37,703 nucleotides of DNA from the NCBI GenBank assembly GCA_003279765.1, contig QCHC01000003.1, positions 10,001 through 47,703 of the forward strand. Direction: 5' to 3'. Source of the stretch: Pelagibacteraceae bacterium AG-390-M19 (GTDB taxonomy: Bacteria > Pseudomonadota > Alphaproteobacteria > Pelagibacterales > Pelagibacteraceae). A program made the translations under genes and the position numbers. This document shows, piece by piece, positions 1 to 9,726 of the stretch (its first letter is position 1; each line of letters opens with the position of its first letter). Under the pieces are notes generated by a model, which had not been told where the DNA came from, searched no databases, and saw only the letters and a list, made by a program, of their open reading frames with translations.

Positions 1-840
1 TGCGGTCGTACTCCCCAGGCGGTGTGTTTATCGCTTTCGCTGCGACACTGAAAATAAATTTCCAACGTCTAACACACATCGTTTACGGCATGGACTACGA
101 GGGTATCTAATCCTCTTCGCTACCCATGCTTTCGTTCCTCAGTGTCAGTAATGATCCAGAAAGCTGCCTTCGCAATTGGTATTCTTTCTAATATCTACGA
201 ATTTCACCTCTACACTAGAAATTCTGCTTTCCTCTATCATACTCTAGCTGAAAAGTTTTAATGGCAGTTCCAGAGTTAAGCTCTGGGATTTCACCACTAA
301 CTTTTTCAACCACCTACGAACTCTTTAAGCCCAGTAATTCCGAACTACGCTAGGTCCCTTCGTATTACCGCGGCTGCTGGCACGAAGTTAGCCGGACCTT
401 CTTATTCGGGTACAGTCATTTTCTTCCCCGACGAAAGAGCTTTACAACCCAAAGGCCTTCTTCACTCACGCGGCATCGCTGCATCAGAGTTTCCTCCATT
501 GTGCAAGATTCCCCACTGCTGCCTCCCGTAGGAGTTTGGGCCGTGTCTCAGTCCCAATGTGGCTGATCATCCTCTCAAATCAGCTATTGATCACAGTCTT
601 GGTAGGCCATTACCCCACCAACAAACTAATCAAGTGCAGGCTCATCCAATGGTGCATAAAGCTTTCTCCGTAAAGACTTATCCGGTATTAGCACAAGTTT
701 CCTCGTGTTATTCCAGGCCAAAGGGTAGATACCTACATGTTACTCACCCGTCTGCCACTAAGTATTGCTACTTCGTTCGACTTGCATGTGTTAGGCGTGC
801 CGCCAGCGTACGTTCTGAGCCATGATCAAACTCTCAAGTT
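1..840 (-). rRNA. rrs: 16S ribosomal RNA, 5' portion (3' part beyond window edge)
   Basis: On the minus strand the gene begins near 840 with the universal 5' signature (AGAGTTTGATCATGGCTCAG, about 814-833). It continues through the 338-region (TCCTACGGGAGGCAGCAG), the 515-region and the 785-region signatures, and leaves the window around E. coli position 890. Plus-strand bases 411-432 match the widely used SAR11-441R probe target, which places the organism in SAR11. The remainder of the rRNA operon lies to the left of the window. The open reading frame on the opposite strand at 559-825 is a chance shadow of the rRNA. Confidence 0.98.
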
Positions 841-851
841 TAAAAACGGCG

Positions 852-907
852 CACACTAGCTTCCATATAAATTCTAAGAATAAAATTTATATGTGATTGA
901 AGTGTGT
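852..907 (-). other. 16S rRNA leader hairpin
   Basis: Just upstream of the mature 16S 5' end, ATATAAATT (865-873) and AATTTATAT (884-892) are perfect inverted repeats. Outer arms CACACT (852-857) and AGTGTG (901-906) extend the foldback. The position, transcribed and 10-70 nt before mature 16S, fits a pre-rRNA leader/processing structure. The sequence shows the pairing; the processing role is inferred. The 3' partner strand expected in an RNase III stem would lie outside the window. Confidence 0.5.
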
Positions 908-975
908 ACGACAAATTTTTGGTAACCTTAACCGTCCACACTTCTCTTCTTAAATTTTAACTTTTTAAATAGCTA

Positions 976-995
976 ATTGAGCAAAAAGGCTCAAT
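976..995 (-). repeat. Perfect 7-bp inverted repeat in the rRNA leader
   Basis: ATTGAGC (976-982) and GCTCAAT (989-995) flank a 6-nt loop. The element sits between the candidate rRNA promoter and the 16S gene, so it would form an RNA hairpin in the leader. On the minus strand no clean T-run follows it, so I do not call it a terminator. A leader structural or antitermination role is possible but unproven. Confidence 0.4.
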
Positions 996-1047
996 AATCC
1001 TCATTAATTTATTGTCTTAACAATAGTTTTATTGAGAAAGTTCAGTG

Positions 1048-1075
1048 CTTATAGGCTAAAAATAATGGAAATCAA
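1048..1075 (-). promoter_or_regulatory. Candidate sigma70-type promoter of the rRNA operon
   Basis: Read on the minus strand, TTGATT (1070-1075) and TATAAG (1048-1053) are separated by 16 bp and followed by a relatively GC-rich discriminator (GCACTG). This puts transcription start near 1041, about 200 nt upstream of 16S, a normal leader length. No other box pair in the 841-1156 gap looks as good. This is a motif call by eye. Confidence 0.5.
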
Positions 1076-1099
1076 GCATTTAAGAATAAATTTTTAAAT

Positions 1100-1129
1100 A
1101 AAAAGACCGCATATTAAGGGCTTTTTTTT
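1100..1129. terminator. Terminator-like hairpin between divergent units
   Basis: AAAAAGACC (1100-1108) and GGGCTTTTT (1118-1126) pair with one mismatch around a 9-nt loop, followed by a continued T-run to 1129. The A-tract/T-tract symmetry would make it bidirectional. Its place between two divergent genes is odd for a terminator. It could be a relic of an older gene end, or an early attenuator for the peptidase transcript. Apart from this, the rRNA promoter and the leader hairpins, I see nothing in 841-1177. Confidence 0.3.
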
Positions 1130-1177
1130 GATTTTTAACACTGTCTAAACTAATAATTGAGATCTCTTATAAATAAA

Positions 1178-2470
1178 ATGTTTAAAATTATAAAAGCTAA
1201 AATTAAAAAAAATTTTGAAATTTTTAGCTTAATTTTATTAATTTTCATCACCACAATTTCTACAAATTATTTTAATTCTAAAAAAAAAGAAAGCTTAAAA
1301 GTTTATGATAATTTTATTGATAACATTTACTTTAAAAAAACGCTAACTCACATAGTTGAAAATCTTGAACCAAAATATAAAAAAATCAAACATAAAATCA
1401 AAGCTGGTGAAACCTTTGATAAAATTTTAGAAGATTACCTTGTAGAAAAAAAAGAAGTAAATAAAATTAAAAATGCTTTAAAAAAAAAAGTTAATCTTAA
1501 TAAGTTAAATACTAAACAAATCATTGAATTTAGTTTGGATAAAACAAATAATCAAATTAATGAATTCTCTTTTCAAATATCAAATAAACAAAAAATATTT
1601 TTAGTAAGAGATAATTCTAAAAATACTTTTAATGATGAAATTATATCAATTAAATTAAATAAAAAAATTGTTTATAAAGAAAACTTAATTTTACAAAGTC
1701 TTTATATGGCTGCAACAGATGAAAATATACCGGCAAATATAATAATTGAATTTGCTAGAATATATGGATTTCAAGTAGACTTTCAGAGGGATATAAGAAA
1801 AAAAGATAAGTTTCAAATAATGTATGAAATTTTTCTTAACGATAAAAATAAAATTATTGAAACAGGAGAAATACTTTTTGCTAATTTAAAATTAAGTGGA
1901 CAAGATAATGGACTTTATTTTTTTGATAAAGAAGGCAGCGAAGGACATTATGATAAAAATGGCAAGAGTGTTAAAAAAGCTTTAATGAAAACTCCTATTA
2001 ATGGAGCAAGACTTTCATCTTCTTTTGGCATGAGAAAACATCCTATAGATGGATACAATAAAATGCATAGAGGTACTGATTTTGCAGCACCAACAGGAAC
2101 GCCTATAATGGCATCTGGTGATGGTGTTGTAAAAAAAGCTGGATGGTGTGGTGGAGGTGGAAACTGTGTAAAAATAAGACATAACTCAACCTATCAAACA
2201 GTATATGCTCACATGTCAAAATTTGCTCGTGGCATTAAAGCAGGAGTAAGAGTAAAACAGGGTCAAACAATAGGTTATGTTGGTTCCACAGGTAAGTCTA
2301 CTGGACCTCATTTGCATTACGAAGTTATTGTAAATGGAAAAAAAGTTAATTCTCAAAAACTAAAACTTCCTTCAGGTAAAATATTAAAAGGTAAAGAGAG
2401 AAAATTATTTGAAACAAAAAAAATTAAATTAGATGTTCTTAAATCTGAAAAGATAATAGGTTTAAATTAA
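1178..2470 (+). CDS. Membrane-anchored M23 family metallopeptidase (peptidoglycan endopeptidase)
   Basis: Predicted 430-residue inner-membrane-anchored periplasmic enzyme that cleaves peptidoglycan cross-bridges. One N-terminal hydrophobic helix (about residues 13-30) follows a lysine-rich start, so the body is outside the cytoplasm. A LysM/Csd3-like middle region is followed by a C-terminal M23 (LytM) domain. Zinc and catalytic residues are intact: His297 and Asp301 in HRGTD, His345 in YAHMS, and HLH at 378-380. The ATG at 1178 is preferred; an in-frame TTG at 1157 would add seven residues. No clear Shine-Dalgarno is visible. The gene is convergent with the DUF4167 gene and overlaps it by 4 bp. 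The exact cleavage specificity cannot be told. Confidence 0.9.
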   Translation: MFKIIKAKIKKNFEIFSLILLIFITTISTNYFNSKKKESLKVYDNFIDNIYFKKTLTHIVENLEPKYKKIKHKIKAGETFDKILEDYLVEKKEVNKIKNALKKKVNLNKLNTKQIIEFSLDKTNNQINEFSFQISNKQKIFLVRDNSKNTFNDEIISIKLNKKIVYKENLILQSLYMAATDENIPANIIIEFARIYGFQVDFQRDIRKKDKFQIMYEIFLNDKNKIIETGEILFANLKLSGQDNGLYFFDKEGSEGHYDKNGKSVKKALMKTPINGARLSSSFGMRKHPIDGYNKMHRGTDFAAPTGTPIMASGDGVVKKAGWCGGGGNCVKIRHNSTYQTVYAHMSKFARGIKAGVRVKQGQTIGYVGSTGKSTGPHLHYEVIVNGKKVNSQKLKLPSGKILKGKERKLFETKKIKLDVLKSEKIIGLN

Positions 2471-2907
2471 TTAGCCTCTGCTACTGTTTCAGTTTTAGGA
2501 TCTAAATTGGAATTGTCTTCTAAATTTTTTTCAGAAACATCAACATTTTTTGAAAGTCCATTTGTTTCTCTTCCGTTTACATCAGATTTATCTTCTAAAT
2601 TTCTCTCTCTTTTGAAGCTTTCTCTTTCATTTAGTATCCTCGTAAAATGATCAGCATGCTGAAGATAATTTTCAGAGAGAATTTTATCACCATTTGATAA
2701 AGCCTCTCTAGCTAAATCATTATACTTATCGATCAATTTTGGTGCATTATGATTGTTTCTACCTGGAGACTTTCTTTTAAAATTATCACCATTAGAAAAA
2801 TTTGAACTAAATTTCTGTCTGTCGCCATTAGGTTTAAAATTTCTATCGTTTCTTCTAAAATTATTTCTTCTATTGTTGTTATTGCTATTATTCCTAAATG
2901 TTACCAT
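2467..2907 (-). CDS. DUF4167 domain-containing protein
   Basis: A 146-residue protein with an extremely Asn/Arg-rich basic N-terminus (residues 5-45, likely disordered and nucleic-acid binding). The conserved DUF4167 helical block follows (about 56-95: PKLIDKYNDLAREAL, then ENYLQHADHF), and the tail is acidic and low in complexity. This family follows prmC in many alphaproteobacteria, as here, 11 bp after it, last in the lysC-ispG-prfA-prmC operon. Its function is not established. The context suggests a link to ribosomes or RNA, which is inference. Confidence 0.85.
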   Translation of the reverse strand: MVTFRNNSNNNNRRNNFRRNDRNFKPNGDRQKFSSNFSNGDNFKRKSPGRNNHNAPKLIDKYNDLAREALSNGDKILSENYLQHADHFTRILNERESFKRERNLEDKSDVNGRETNGLSKNVDVSEKNLEDNSNLDPKTETVAEAN

Positions 2908-2918
2908 GATTTAAATAA

Positions 2919-3761
2919 TTATATTTTTGTGCAAATTATGCATCGATCATTATCAGCAAGATCTTTTTGAGCACTATTTATATAAAAACCCTCTTTATTT
3001 AATAAATTAATTACTTTATTTTTTTGATCAAAACCAATCTCTAAAATAAATTTACCATTTTTTTTAATCAGCTCAGATGACTTTTTAATTACTTTTCTGA
3101 TTTCTGATAAGCCATCTAATCCACCATCTAGCGCGATTTTTGGTTCAAACTTAGCAACCCCTTTGTCCAAATATTTTAAAAAATGTTTTTTAATATAAGG
3201 AGGATTAGAAACAATCAAATCATATTTGCCCAAAGTAAATTTGTCAACATTAGATTTATATAATTTTAATCTAGTATGAACCTTTAAATTACTTGCATTC
3301 ATATTAGCTATTTTTAGACAATTTTTACTTACATCTATTCCTGTTCCATAAAAATCTCTTCTCTCACTCAATATTGATAACAGTATACATCCAGATCCTA
3401 TACCAATATCTAAAATACTAAGTTTATTTTTGTTTTTTGTCATATTTAAAATATTTTCAACAATTAGCTCCGTATCGGGACGAGGTATTAATGTATCTTC
3501 TGTTACAAAAAATTCTGAATTCCAAAATAACTTTTTATTAGTTAAATACGATACCGGCTTACCTTTAGACCTTTCATTAATAAGTTTTTGAAACAAATTT
3601 AAATTTTTATCATCTATTTTATTTTGTGCATTTAGTAATAAATACTTTTTATCTTTATTAATTACTTTTGACATTAAAATTTCGGAGTCTAAATAGGGAT
3701 TTAAATAGGATTTATTTTTTAAAATTTGAGCACCTTGATTTATTGCTAATTGAATATTCAT
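2919..3761 (-). CDS. prmC: Peptide chain release factor N5-glutamine methyltransferase PrmC (HemK)
   Basis: A 280-residue SAM-dependent methyltransferase that methylates the GGQ glutamine of release factors. It has an N-terminal helical substrate-binding domain, a SAM-binding motif I (ILDIGIGSGC, about 116-125) and the catalytic NPPY tetrapeptide at 186-189. Its ATG directly abuts the prfA stop codon with no spacer, so enzyme and substrate are made from the same operon, probably by translational coupling. Length is normal for the family. Confidence 0.96.
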   Translation of the reverse strand: MNIQLAINQGAQILKNKSYLNPYLDSEILMSKVINKDKKYLLLNAQNKIDDKNLNLFQKLINERSKGKPVSYLTNKKLFWNSEFFVTEDTLIPRPDTELIVENILNMTKNKNKLSILDIGIGSGCILLSILSERRDFYGTGIDVSKNCLKIANMNASNLKVHTRLKLYKSNVDKFTLGKYDLIVSNPPYIKKHFLKYLDKGVAKFEPKIALDGGLDGLSEIRKVIKKSSELIKKNGKFILEIGFDQKNKVINLLNKEGFYINSAQKDLADNDRCIICTKI

Positions 3762-4835
3762 TTATTTTAAATTACTTAAACTTTCTTCTTGTGCTTGTAA
3801 TGTAAGTGACTCGATCATTTCATCAAAAGCTTCCCCTTCAAGAAATTCCTCTAATTTATGTAACGTTAAATTTATTCTGTGATCTGTAACTCTTCCTTGT
3901 GGAAAATTATAAGTTCTAATTCTCTCCGATCGATCTCCTGTGCCAATTTTAGTTTTTCTATCTTGTGATCTCTCTTGATCAATTCTTGATCTTTCAAGTT
4001 CATATAATCTTGCTCTTAAAATTTTCATTCCTTTTGCTTTGTTTTTATGTTGTGATTTTTCATCTTGCTGAGAAACTGATAATCCTGTGGGTATATGAGT
4101 AATTCTAACAGCGCTATCTGTTGTGTTAACTGATTGTCCGCCAGGACCACCTGCTCTAAAAACATCTATTCTTAAATCAGAATCATTTATTTTTAAATCT
4201 ACCTCCTCAGCTTCAGGTAATACAGCAACAGTAGCTGCTGATGTATGTACTCTTCCTTGTGTTTCAGTATCTGGAACTCTTTGAACTCTATGCACGCCAC
4301 TCTCATATTTTAAAGTTGAATATATATTTGTACCTTTGATAGACGCTATCACTTCTTTTAAACCTCCAGCATCACTTCTTGAAATAGAAATAAGTTCCAA
4401 CGACCACTTTTTTTTATGACTTACTTTTTCATACATTTTGAAAAGGTCGGAAGCAAATAGACTTGCCTCTAAACCTCCGGTCCCAGCTCTTATTTCAATT
4501 ATTGCATTTTTTTTATCAGCTTCATCTTTTGGTAATAGAAATAATTTTAATTTTTTTTCGTTAATTTCATGTTGAGATTTTAAATCAACTAGTTCCAACT
4601 CAGCCATATTTTTTAATTCTTTATCTGATGTATTGTCTTCTAATATTTTTTCCAATTCCTGTTTTTCATTTTCAAATGATAAATATTTTTTCGCATTTAA
4701 AATTATTTCATTAACATCAGAATATTCTTTTGATTTTTCAGCAAATAATTTATTATCTAAATTCCCTGAAGATAGATCTTTTTCTAAAGTAGAATGTTTT
4801 ATAATTAATTCTTCAATAGTTTTTTTTGGTATCAT
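3762..4835 (-). CDS. prfA: Peptide chain release factor 1
   Basis: A 357-residue class I release factor reading UAA and UAG. The anticodon-like tripeptide is P188-D-T190, matching the RF1 PxT type rather than the RF2 SPF type. The peptidyl-hydrolysis loop GGQ lies at 232-234 within [18 protein letters not shown]. The neighbour prmC supplies the methylase for that glutamine. The gene starts 2 nt after the ispG stop. Length is as in other bacteria. Confidence 0.97.
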   Translation of the reverse strand: MIPKKTIEELIIKHSTLEKDLSSGNLDNKLFAEKSKEYSDVNEIILNAKKYLSFENEKQELEKILEDNTSDKELKNMAELELVDLKSQHEINEKKLKLFLLPKDEADKKNAIIEIRAGTGGLEASLFASDLFKMYEKVSHKKKWSLELISISRSDAGGLKEVIASIKGTNIYSTLKYESGVHRVQRVPDTETQGRVHTSAATVAVLPEAEEVDLKINDSDLRIDVFRAGGPGGQSVNTTDSAVRITHIPTGLSVSQQDEKSQHKNKAKGMKILRARLYELERSRIDQERSQDRKTKIGTGDRSERIRTYNFPQGRVTDHRINLTLHKLEEFLEGEAFDEMIESLTLQAQEESLSNLK

Positions 4836-4837
4836 TA

Positions 4838-5932
4838 TTAGTTTTCTAATTCAGAGGCCTTTTTTTCAACTTCTGCTACAACTTTATTAACTATATCGTT
4901 AGTTAATACTTTTTCACTTTGTACCCCAGATAGATAAAGCATATTATTACCTTTTCCTCCTCCTGTTATTCCAATATCAGTTAAAGCAGCCTCACCGGGA
5001 CCATTCACAACACAGCCAATTATAGATAGGGTAATTGGGGTTTTTATATGAGATAATTTTTCTTCCAAAATTTTAACTGTATCAATTACTTGAAATGCTT
5101 GTCTTGCACAGGATGGACAAGAAATTATTTTAACTCCTCTATTTCGTAATCCTAAAGATTTAAGTATTTCATTTCCAATCTTAACCTCTTTTACAGGGTC
5201 ATCTGACAAAGAAACTCTTAATGTATCACCTATACCATCTAATAATAATGAACCTAGTCCTATTGAGGACTTAACACTTCCTGACACAAAGCTTCCAGCC
5301 TCAGTTATTCCAAGATGAAGAGGATATTCGGTAGCATCTGAAAGCTGTCTGTAAGCTGCAATTGACAGAAATACATCAGAAGATTTTACGCTAATTTTGA
5401 AATTAAAAAAATCTTGATCCTCTAATATTTTTATATTTCTTTTTGCGCTATCCACTAATGCCTCAGGACATGGCTCTTTATACTTTTCTAGAATATCTTT
5501 TTCTAGTGATCCCGCATTAACTCCTATACGAATTGAGCATTCATTATTTTTTGCTGCACTTAAGACTTCATGAATTTTGTTTTTATCACCGATATTTCCA
5601 GGATTTATTCTTAAACACTTGGCTCCATTTTCTGCAGCCTCTATGGCTCTTTTATAATGAAAATGAATGTCTGCAATCACAGGTATTTGAACATTTCTTG
5701 TAATTTCTTTTAAAGCTTTTGTAGATTCTTCATCCGGACAGGAAACTCTAACCAGGTCAGCACCCTCTTCATGAATTTTATTTATTTGTTCTATAGTAGC
5801 TGAAATATCTGTAGTTAAAGTATTTGTCATTGATTGAACTGATATTGGGTTGTTACCACCAACTTTAACGCCACCAACGTTTATTACTTTAGTTTTTTTT
5901 CGATTTATATTTCTAAATGGTCTTAAATTCAT
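4838..5932 (-). CDS. ispG: 4-hydroxy-3-methylbut-2-enyl-diphosphate synthase
   Basis: A 364-residue [4Fe-4S] enzyme (GcpE) of the MEP isoprenoid pathway, converting MEcPP to HMBPP. The N-terminal TIM barrel begins after the VQSMTNT motif. The C-terminal cluster domain carries the Cys ligands in [10 protein letters not shown] and in [10 protein letters not shown], plus the conserved downstream Glu. It lies 4 nt after lysC and 2 nt before prfA, inside the operon. Nothing is missing. Confidence 0.97.
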   Translation of the reverse strand: MNLRPFRNINRKKTKVINVGGVKVGGNNPISVQSMTNTLTTDISATIEQINKIHEEGADLVRVSCPDEESTKALKEITRNVQIPVIADIHFHYKRAIEAAENGAKCLRINPGNIGDKNKIHEVLSAAKNNECSIRIGVNAGSLEKDILEKYKEPCPEALVDSAKRNIKILEDQDFFNFKISVKSSDVFLSIAAYRQLSDATEYPLHLGITEAGSFVSGSVKSSIGLGSLLLDGIGDTLRVSLSDDPVKEVKIGNEILKSLGLRNRGVKIISCPSCARQAFQVIDTVKILEEKLSHIKTPITLSIIGCVVNGPGEAALTDIGITGGGKGNNMLYLSGVQSEKVLTNDIVNKVVAEVEKKASELEN

Positions 5933-5936
5933 AAGT

Positions 5937-7148
5937 TTAATCTAGTTTAAATTCTTTATGAAGGGCAGCTATTGCTTTTCTTACATTTTTTGATGAGACT
6001 AATACTGAAATTTTTATTTCAGATGTTGATATAACTAGAATGTTTATTTTTTTTGAAGCTAAAGCTTGAAACATCCTGTAAGTAATTCCAGGTGTAGTGA
6101 TCATCCCAACCCCAATTATAGAAACTTTGGAAAGATTTTTATCAAAAGAAAGTTTTTTATATGATATCAATTTATTTTGCTTAACTAATCTTTCAGTTTT
6201 TTTCAAATCATCTGACTTTATTGTGAAAGTTAAGTCAGTATCTTTTCCATTTTGAGAAATATTTTGTACAACCATATCAACGTTAATTAAATTTCTTGAT
6301 AGTGGTCTAAAAACTGATGCAGCAATACCAGGTCTATCTTTAACTCCTACAATTGTGATCTTAGCATCATTTTTGGTTGAAGATATCCCTGTAATTATTT
6401 GGTCACTAAATACTTTTTTAGAACCTGTTATTAATGTACCTGGTTTATTAACAAATGAAGACTTAACTTTAATATCAATGTTATTTAATTTTGCATCTTG
6501 AACCGATGTTGGTTGCATCACTTTTGATCCTAGAGATGCCATTTCCAACATTTCATCGTAAAATATTTTTTTAATTTTCTTTGCTTTTTTATGTTGTCTT
6601 GGATCAGTTGTATAAACACCATCAACATCTGTATAAATAATACATTCATCAGCTTTAATAAATTTTGCTAACATTATAGCGGTAGCATCAGAACCACTTC
6701 TTCCTATTGTGGTAATTCTATTTTCATTATTAATTCCCTGAAAACCAGTAATGATTGGTATCCCTCCTTGTTTCACGTAATTTTTTAATTCTTTTGTAAT
6801 TATCTTGCTTATTCTTGCACCAGAATAAGGTCCATCAGTAATTATTGGTAATTGCCAAGAAACCCAGGACCTAGACTTAAAACCATCATGACTAAGTCTT
6901 CCAGCAATTAAAGCACATGAGACTTGTTCTCCAGTAGATACAAGTGCATCATATTCAGAACTGCTAAAATTATTACTAATTTGCTTTGATTTTTTTACAA
7001 GCTCATTGGTGACTCCACTCATTGCAGATGAAATTACCAAAACTCTATTTTTTTTCTTTTTATAAGCAGCTATTATTTTACATACTTTTTTTATCCTATC
7101 TATACTACCAACGGAAGTTCCACCAAATTTAAGTACAACAGTTTTCAT
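5937..7148 (-). CDS. lysC: Aspartate kinase
   Basis: A 403-residue aspartokinase, first step to lysine, threonine, methionine and diaminopimelate. The kinase signature KFGGTS is at 7-12, with SGARIS and the GRSGSDATA and [12 protein letters not shown] nucleotide-site motifs, then two C-terminal ACT domains (about 265-400) that normally give feedback control by lysine and/or threonine. It is the first gene of the minus-strand operon. It is divergent from ubiG, a frequent alphaproteobacterial arrangement. Confidence 0.96.
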   Translation of the reverse strand: MKTVVLKFGGTSVGSIDRIKKVCKIIAAYKKKKNRVLVISSAMSGVTNELVKKSKQISNNFSSSEYDALVSTGEQVSCALIAGRLSHDGFKSRSWVSWQLPIITDGPYSGARISKIITKELKNYVKQGGIPIITGFQGINNENRITTIGRSGSDATAIMLAKFIKADECIIYTDVDGVYTTDPRQHKKAKKIKKIFYDEMLEMASLGSKVMQPTSVQDAKLNNIDIKVKSSFVNKPGTLITGSKKVFSDQIITGISSTKNDAKITIVGVKDRPGIAASVFRPLSRNLINVDMVVQNISQNGKDTDLTFTIKSDDLKKTERLVKQNKLISYKKLSFDKNLSKVSIIGVGMITTPGITYRMFQALASKKINILVISTSEIKISVLVSSKNVRKAIAALHKEFKLD

Positions 7149-7224
7149 GATCAGTTGAATTAATATTATTTAATTATAAATTGATAAAATACATCTTAAT
7201 TGTTATGTCAACTAATTATACATT
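7149..7224. promoter_or_regulatory. Divergent lysC/ubiG promoter region
   Basis: This 76-bp AT-rich spacer must hold both promoters. On the minus strand a consensus -35 TTGACA (complement of 7206-7211) is followed 17 nt on by only a weak -10 (TTTATC). On the plus strand TTGATA with a 17-nt spacer leads to TATGTC. The two boxes overlap in opposite orientations, so the promoters may compete. This is a motif reading only. Confidence 0.35.
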
Positions 7225-7947
7225 ATGAACAGTATTAATAAAAAAGAAATAGAAAAATTTTCAAATATGGCTGCTGAATGGTGGGATCCAGAAGGAAAAT
7301 TTAAACCTCTTCATAAATTTAACCCAATAAGAATAAAATATATAAAAGAAAATATAATTAAGGAATTTCAACTTAAAAATAAAAAATATCCTCTTTCTTC
7401 AATAAATGTACTTGATATTGGTTGTGGGGGCGGATTATTATCTGAGCCAATGTGCAGATTAGGCGCTAATGTTACAGCAATTGATGCTTCAAATAGAAAT
7501 ATTGCTGTAGCAAGCTTACATGCAAAAAAAAATAATCTTAAAATTAACTATGTATGTTCATCACCTGAAAAGCTAAAAACAACAAAAAAATTTGATGTAA
7601 TATTAAATATGGAGATTGTTGAGCATGTTGAAGATGTAGATTTTTTTTTAAAATCATGTGCCAATCTTTTAAAGAAAAATGGATTAATGTTTGTTGCAAC
7701 TATAAATAAAACTTTAAAATCTTATGTATTCGCTATTGTTGGTGCTGAATATGTTTTGAGATGGCTTCCGATTGGAACTCATGAATGGGAAAAGTTTATT
7801 AAACCTGAGGAATTAAAAAGTATACTAGCTAAAAACAATCTTAACCTAAAAAAAATAGATGGAATGAAATTTAACATTCTAAAGGATGAATGGAACGTTT
7901 CTAAAGACTTATCAGTAAATTATATTGCTAAATTTAAGAAAAACTAA
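7225..7947 (+). CDS. ubiG: Bifunctional ubiquinone O-methyltransferase UbiG
   Basis: A 240-residue SAM methyltransferase performing both O-methylation steps of ubiquinone synthesis. The N-terminal EKFSNMAAEWWDPEGKFKPLH signature is typical of UbiG. SAM motif I (VLDIGCGGG) is at 62-70, and the later VATINKT and LPIGTHEWEKF motifs are also family-specific. It ends with a 4-bp convergent overlap with the DUF1178 gene. Confidence 0.95.
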   Translation: MNSINKKEIEKFSNMAAEWWDPEGKFKPLHKFNPIRIKYIKENIIKEFQLKNKKYPLSSINVLDIGCGGGLLSEPMCRLGANVTAIDASNRNIAVASLHAKKNNLKINYVCSSPEKLKTTKKFDVILNMEIVEHVEDVDFFLKSCANLLKKNGLMFVATINKTLKSYVFAIVGAEYVLRWLPIGTHEWEKFIKPEELKSILAKNNLNLKKIDGMKFNILKDEWNVSKDLSVNYIAKFKKN

Positions 7948-8372
7948 TTTTCTTTTTCATCAACCCAGGGAATTAATTGTGTATCTATACCCTCTTCTTT
8001 AAGCTCTTTAATGTCTTTATGAGAGGCATTACCATAAATCCCCTTCGTAGGTTTCTTGGTATTGTAGTGAATAGATCTAGCTTCATATGCAAAATTATCC
8101 CCAACGTACTTGAAATTATCTTTTATAAACTTTTGGTAATTTTTAATTGTTTTCTTAATTTTTTTGTACTTCTGAGCGTCAAATTTTTCTTCATTTTTAG
8201 CTTTTCCACTTATTAACTGAGGAGCCATTAATGTTTTGTCAACTTTTTCAGAATTACAATTGTGACAGATTAAAAGTTTTTTCTTTTTTAATTTTTCATA
8301 TTCTGATGAAGAAGAAAACCAACTATCAAACTTTAACTCACAGTCATTACACAAGAGCTTGTATTTTATCAT
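7944..8372 (-). CDS. DUF1178 family zinc-ribbon protein
   Basis: A 142-residue protein beginning MIKYKLLCNDCELKFDSWF, the DUF1178 hallmark. Two CxxC pairs (C8/C11 and C36/C39) form a likely zinc ribbon, and the following KTLMAPQLISGKAKN is also typical. The C-terminus is lysine-rich and helical. The family is widespread in alphaproteobacteria with no assigned function. It lies 39 bp downstream of argJ on the same strand and may share its transcript. Confidence 0.88.
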   Translation of the reverse strand: MIKYKLLCNDCELKFDSWFSSSSEYEKLKKKKLLICHNCNSEKVDKTLMAPQLISGKAKNEEKFDAQKYKKIKKTIKNYQKFIKDNFKYVGDNFAYEARSIHYNTKKPTKGIYGNASHKDIKELKEEGIDTQLIPWVDEKEN

Positions 8373-8411
8373 AGTGTAGAATTAATTATCAAAATTTATA
8401 TTTCAATATGT

Positions 8412-9713
8412 TCAACTTCTGTAATCAGCGTTAATTTCAACATAATTTTTTGTAAAATCCATAGTAAAAGCTGTAAAGCTTCTATTTCCAGTAAACAAAT
8501 CTACATTTATATCAATATTTTCACCTTTCATATATTCTGCGACTAATTTTTCATCGTAGTTCTTATGTAATTTTCCATACTGAATAATTTGATAATTTCC
8601 AAATCTCAAATCTAATTTATTTAAATTTATTTTTGGCCCCGCTTTTCCTATTGCCATTACTATTCGTCCCCAATTAGGATCTTCACCTGCAATAGCTGTT
8701 TTGACTAAAGCTGAATTTGCTATTGAAAAGGCAATTGTCTTTGCATCTTGTTCACTTTTACTTTTGTTAATATTTATAGTGACAAATTTTGATGCTCCTT
8801 CTCCATCAGAAACTACTCTCTTAGCTAAATTTAACAAAACATTATTTAATGCTTTGTCGAATTTTTTTAGTTTTAAATCATTAATACTTTTTATATTTGA
8901 ATTGTTTGCTTTATTTGTTGCAAAAATACTAACCATGTCATTTGTACTAGTGTCTCCATCACATGAAATAGCATTAAAAGTATTTGTAATATTTTTTTTT
9001 AATAATTTACTTAAAACATCATTAGATAAGTTCGCATCTGTAAATATATAAGCTAAAGTAGTACCCATGTTAGGAAATATCATACCAGAACCTTTGGCGA
9101 CTCCATAAATTTTTACCTCTTTATCTCCAATTTTACATTGGTCCATTGCAAGTTTTGGTTTTGTGTCAGTGGTCATTATTCCTAAGGCTGCTTTCATCCA
9201 AAGGAATTTATTTTGGGTATAATTGATTTTTTTAATTAAGTTTGGGATTTGTTCTATTATCTTTTCATATGGAAAGATTTCACCAATTGTACCTGTGCAT
9301 CCAAAAAGAATTTCCTTTGAAGAAATTTTTTTTGGATAATCTTCATCTTCAATTTGTTTTTTTGATAATTTTTCTGAAGTTAAATCGGCAATTTTTGCTA
9401 GACTTTCGTAACCTTGTTTACCTGTGAAAGCATTTGCATTTCTCGTGTTTACAATAAGAGAATAAATTTTTTTTGCTTTTTGATTTAAATTCCATTTAAT
9501 ATTTTCTGAGACAATTTTTGACTGAGTATAAACAGATGCATGATTTGCACCATCTCTAAAGTAAAACATTACTAAATCATCTCTTTTGGTTTTATATAAA
9601 TCTGCACTTAGAGCTGAAATAGATAAACCATCTATATGATCAAGGTCCTGGAAATCCATCATTCTGGTATTTTTTGATTTAGAGGTTAAAAAATTTGTTA
9701 AATTAATACCCAT
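8412..9713 (-). CDS. argJ: Bifunctional glutamate N-acetyltransferase / N-acetylglutamate synthase ArgJ
   Basis: A 433-residue self-cleaving enzyme of the cyclic arginine pathway, moving acetyl groups from N-acetylornithine to glutamate. The oxyanion-hole segment is CTGTIGE (139-145). The autoproteolysis site lies in KGSGMIFPNMGTTLAYIF. The nucleophile Thr218 is kept, but the residue before it is Gly217 rather than the usual Ala of the MATML motif. argF and argD at 20.8-22.9 kb encode other arginine steps. It is divergent from secA. Confidence 0.94.
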   Translation of the reverse strand: MGINLTNFLTSKSKNTRMMDFQDLDHIDGLSISALSADLYKTKRDDLVMFYFRDGANHASVYTQSKIVSENIKWNLNQKAKKIYSLIVNTRNANAFTGKQGYESLAKIADLTSEKLSKKQIEDEDYPKKISSKEILFGCTGTIGEIFPYEKIIEQIPNLIKKINYTQNKFLWMKAALGIMTTDTKPKLAMDQCKIGDKEVKIYGVAKGSGMIFPNMGTTLAYIFTDANLSNDVLSKLLKKNITNTFNAISCDGDTSTNDMVSIFATNKANNSNIKSINDLKLKKFDKALNNVLLNLAKRVVSDGEGASKFVTININKSKSEQDAKTIAFSIANSALVKTAIAGEDPNWGRIVMAIGKAGPKINLNKLDLRFGNYQIIQYGKLHKNYDEKLVAEYMKGENIDINVDLFTGNRSFTAFTMDFTKNYVEINADYRS

Positions 9714-9726
9714 AATATTTAAAATA

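Noticed and set aside
559..825. 88-codon open frame on the plus strand
   Set aside because: It lies wholly inside the antisense of the conserved 16S rRNA 5' region; no protein signature.
1157..1177. TTG start for the M23 peptidase
   Set aside because: An ATG follows seven codons later directly before the membrane anchor, and no ribosome-binding site favours the TTG.
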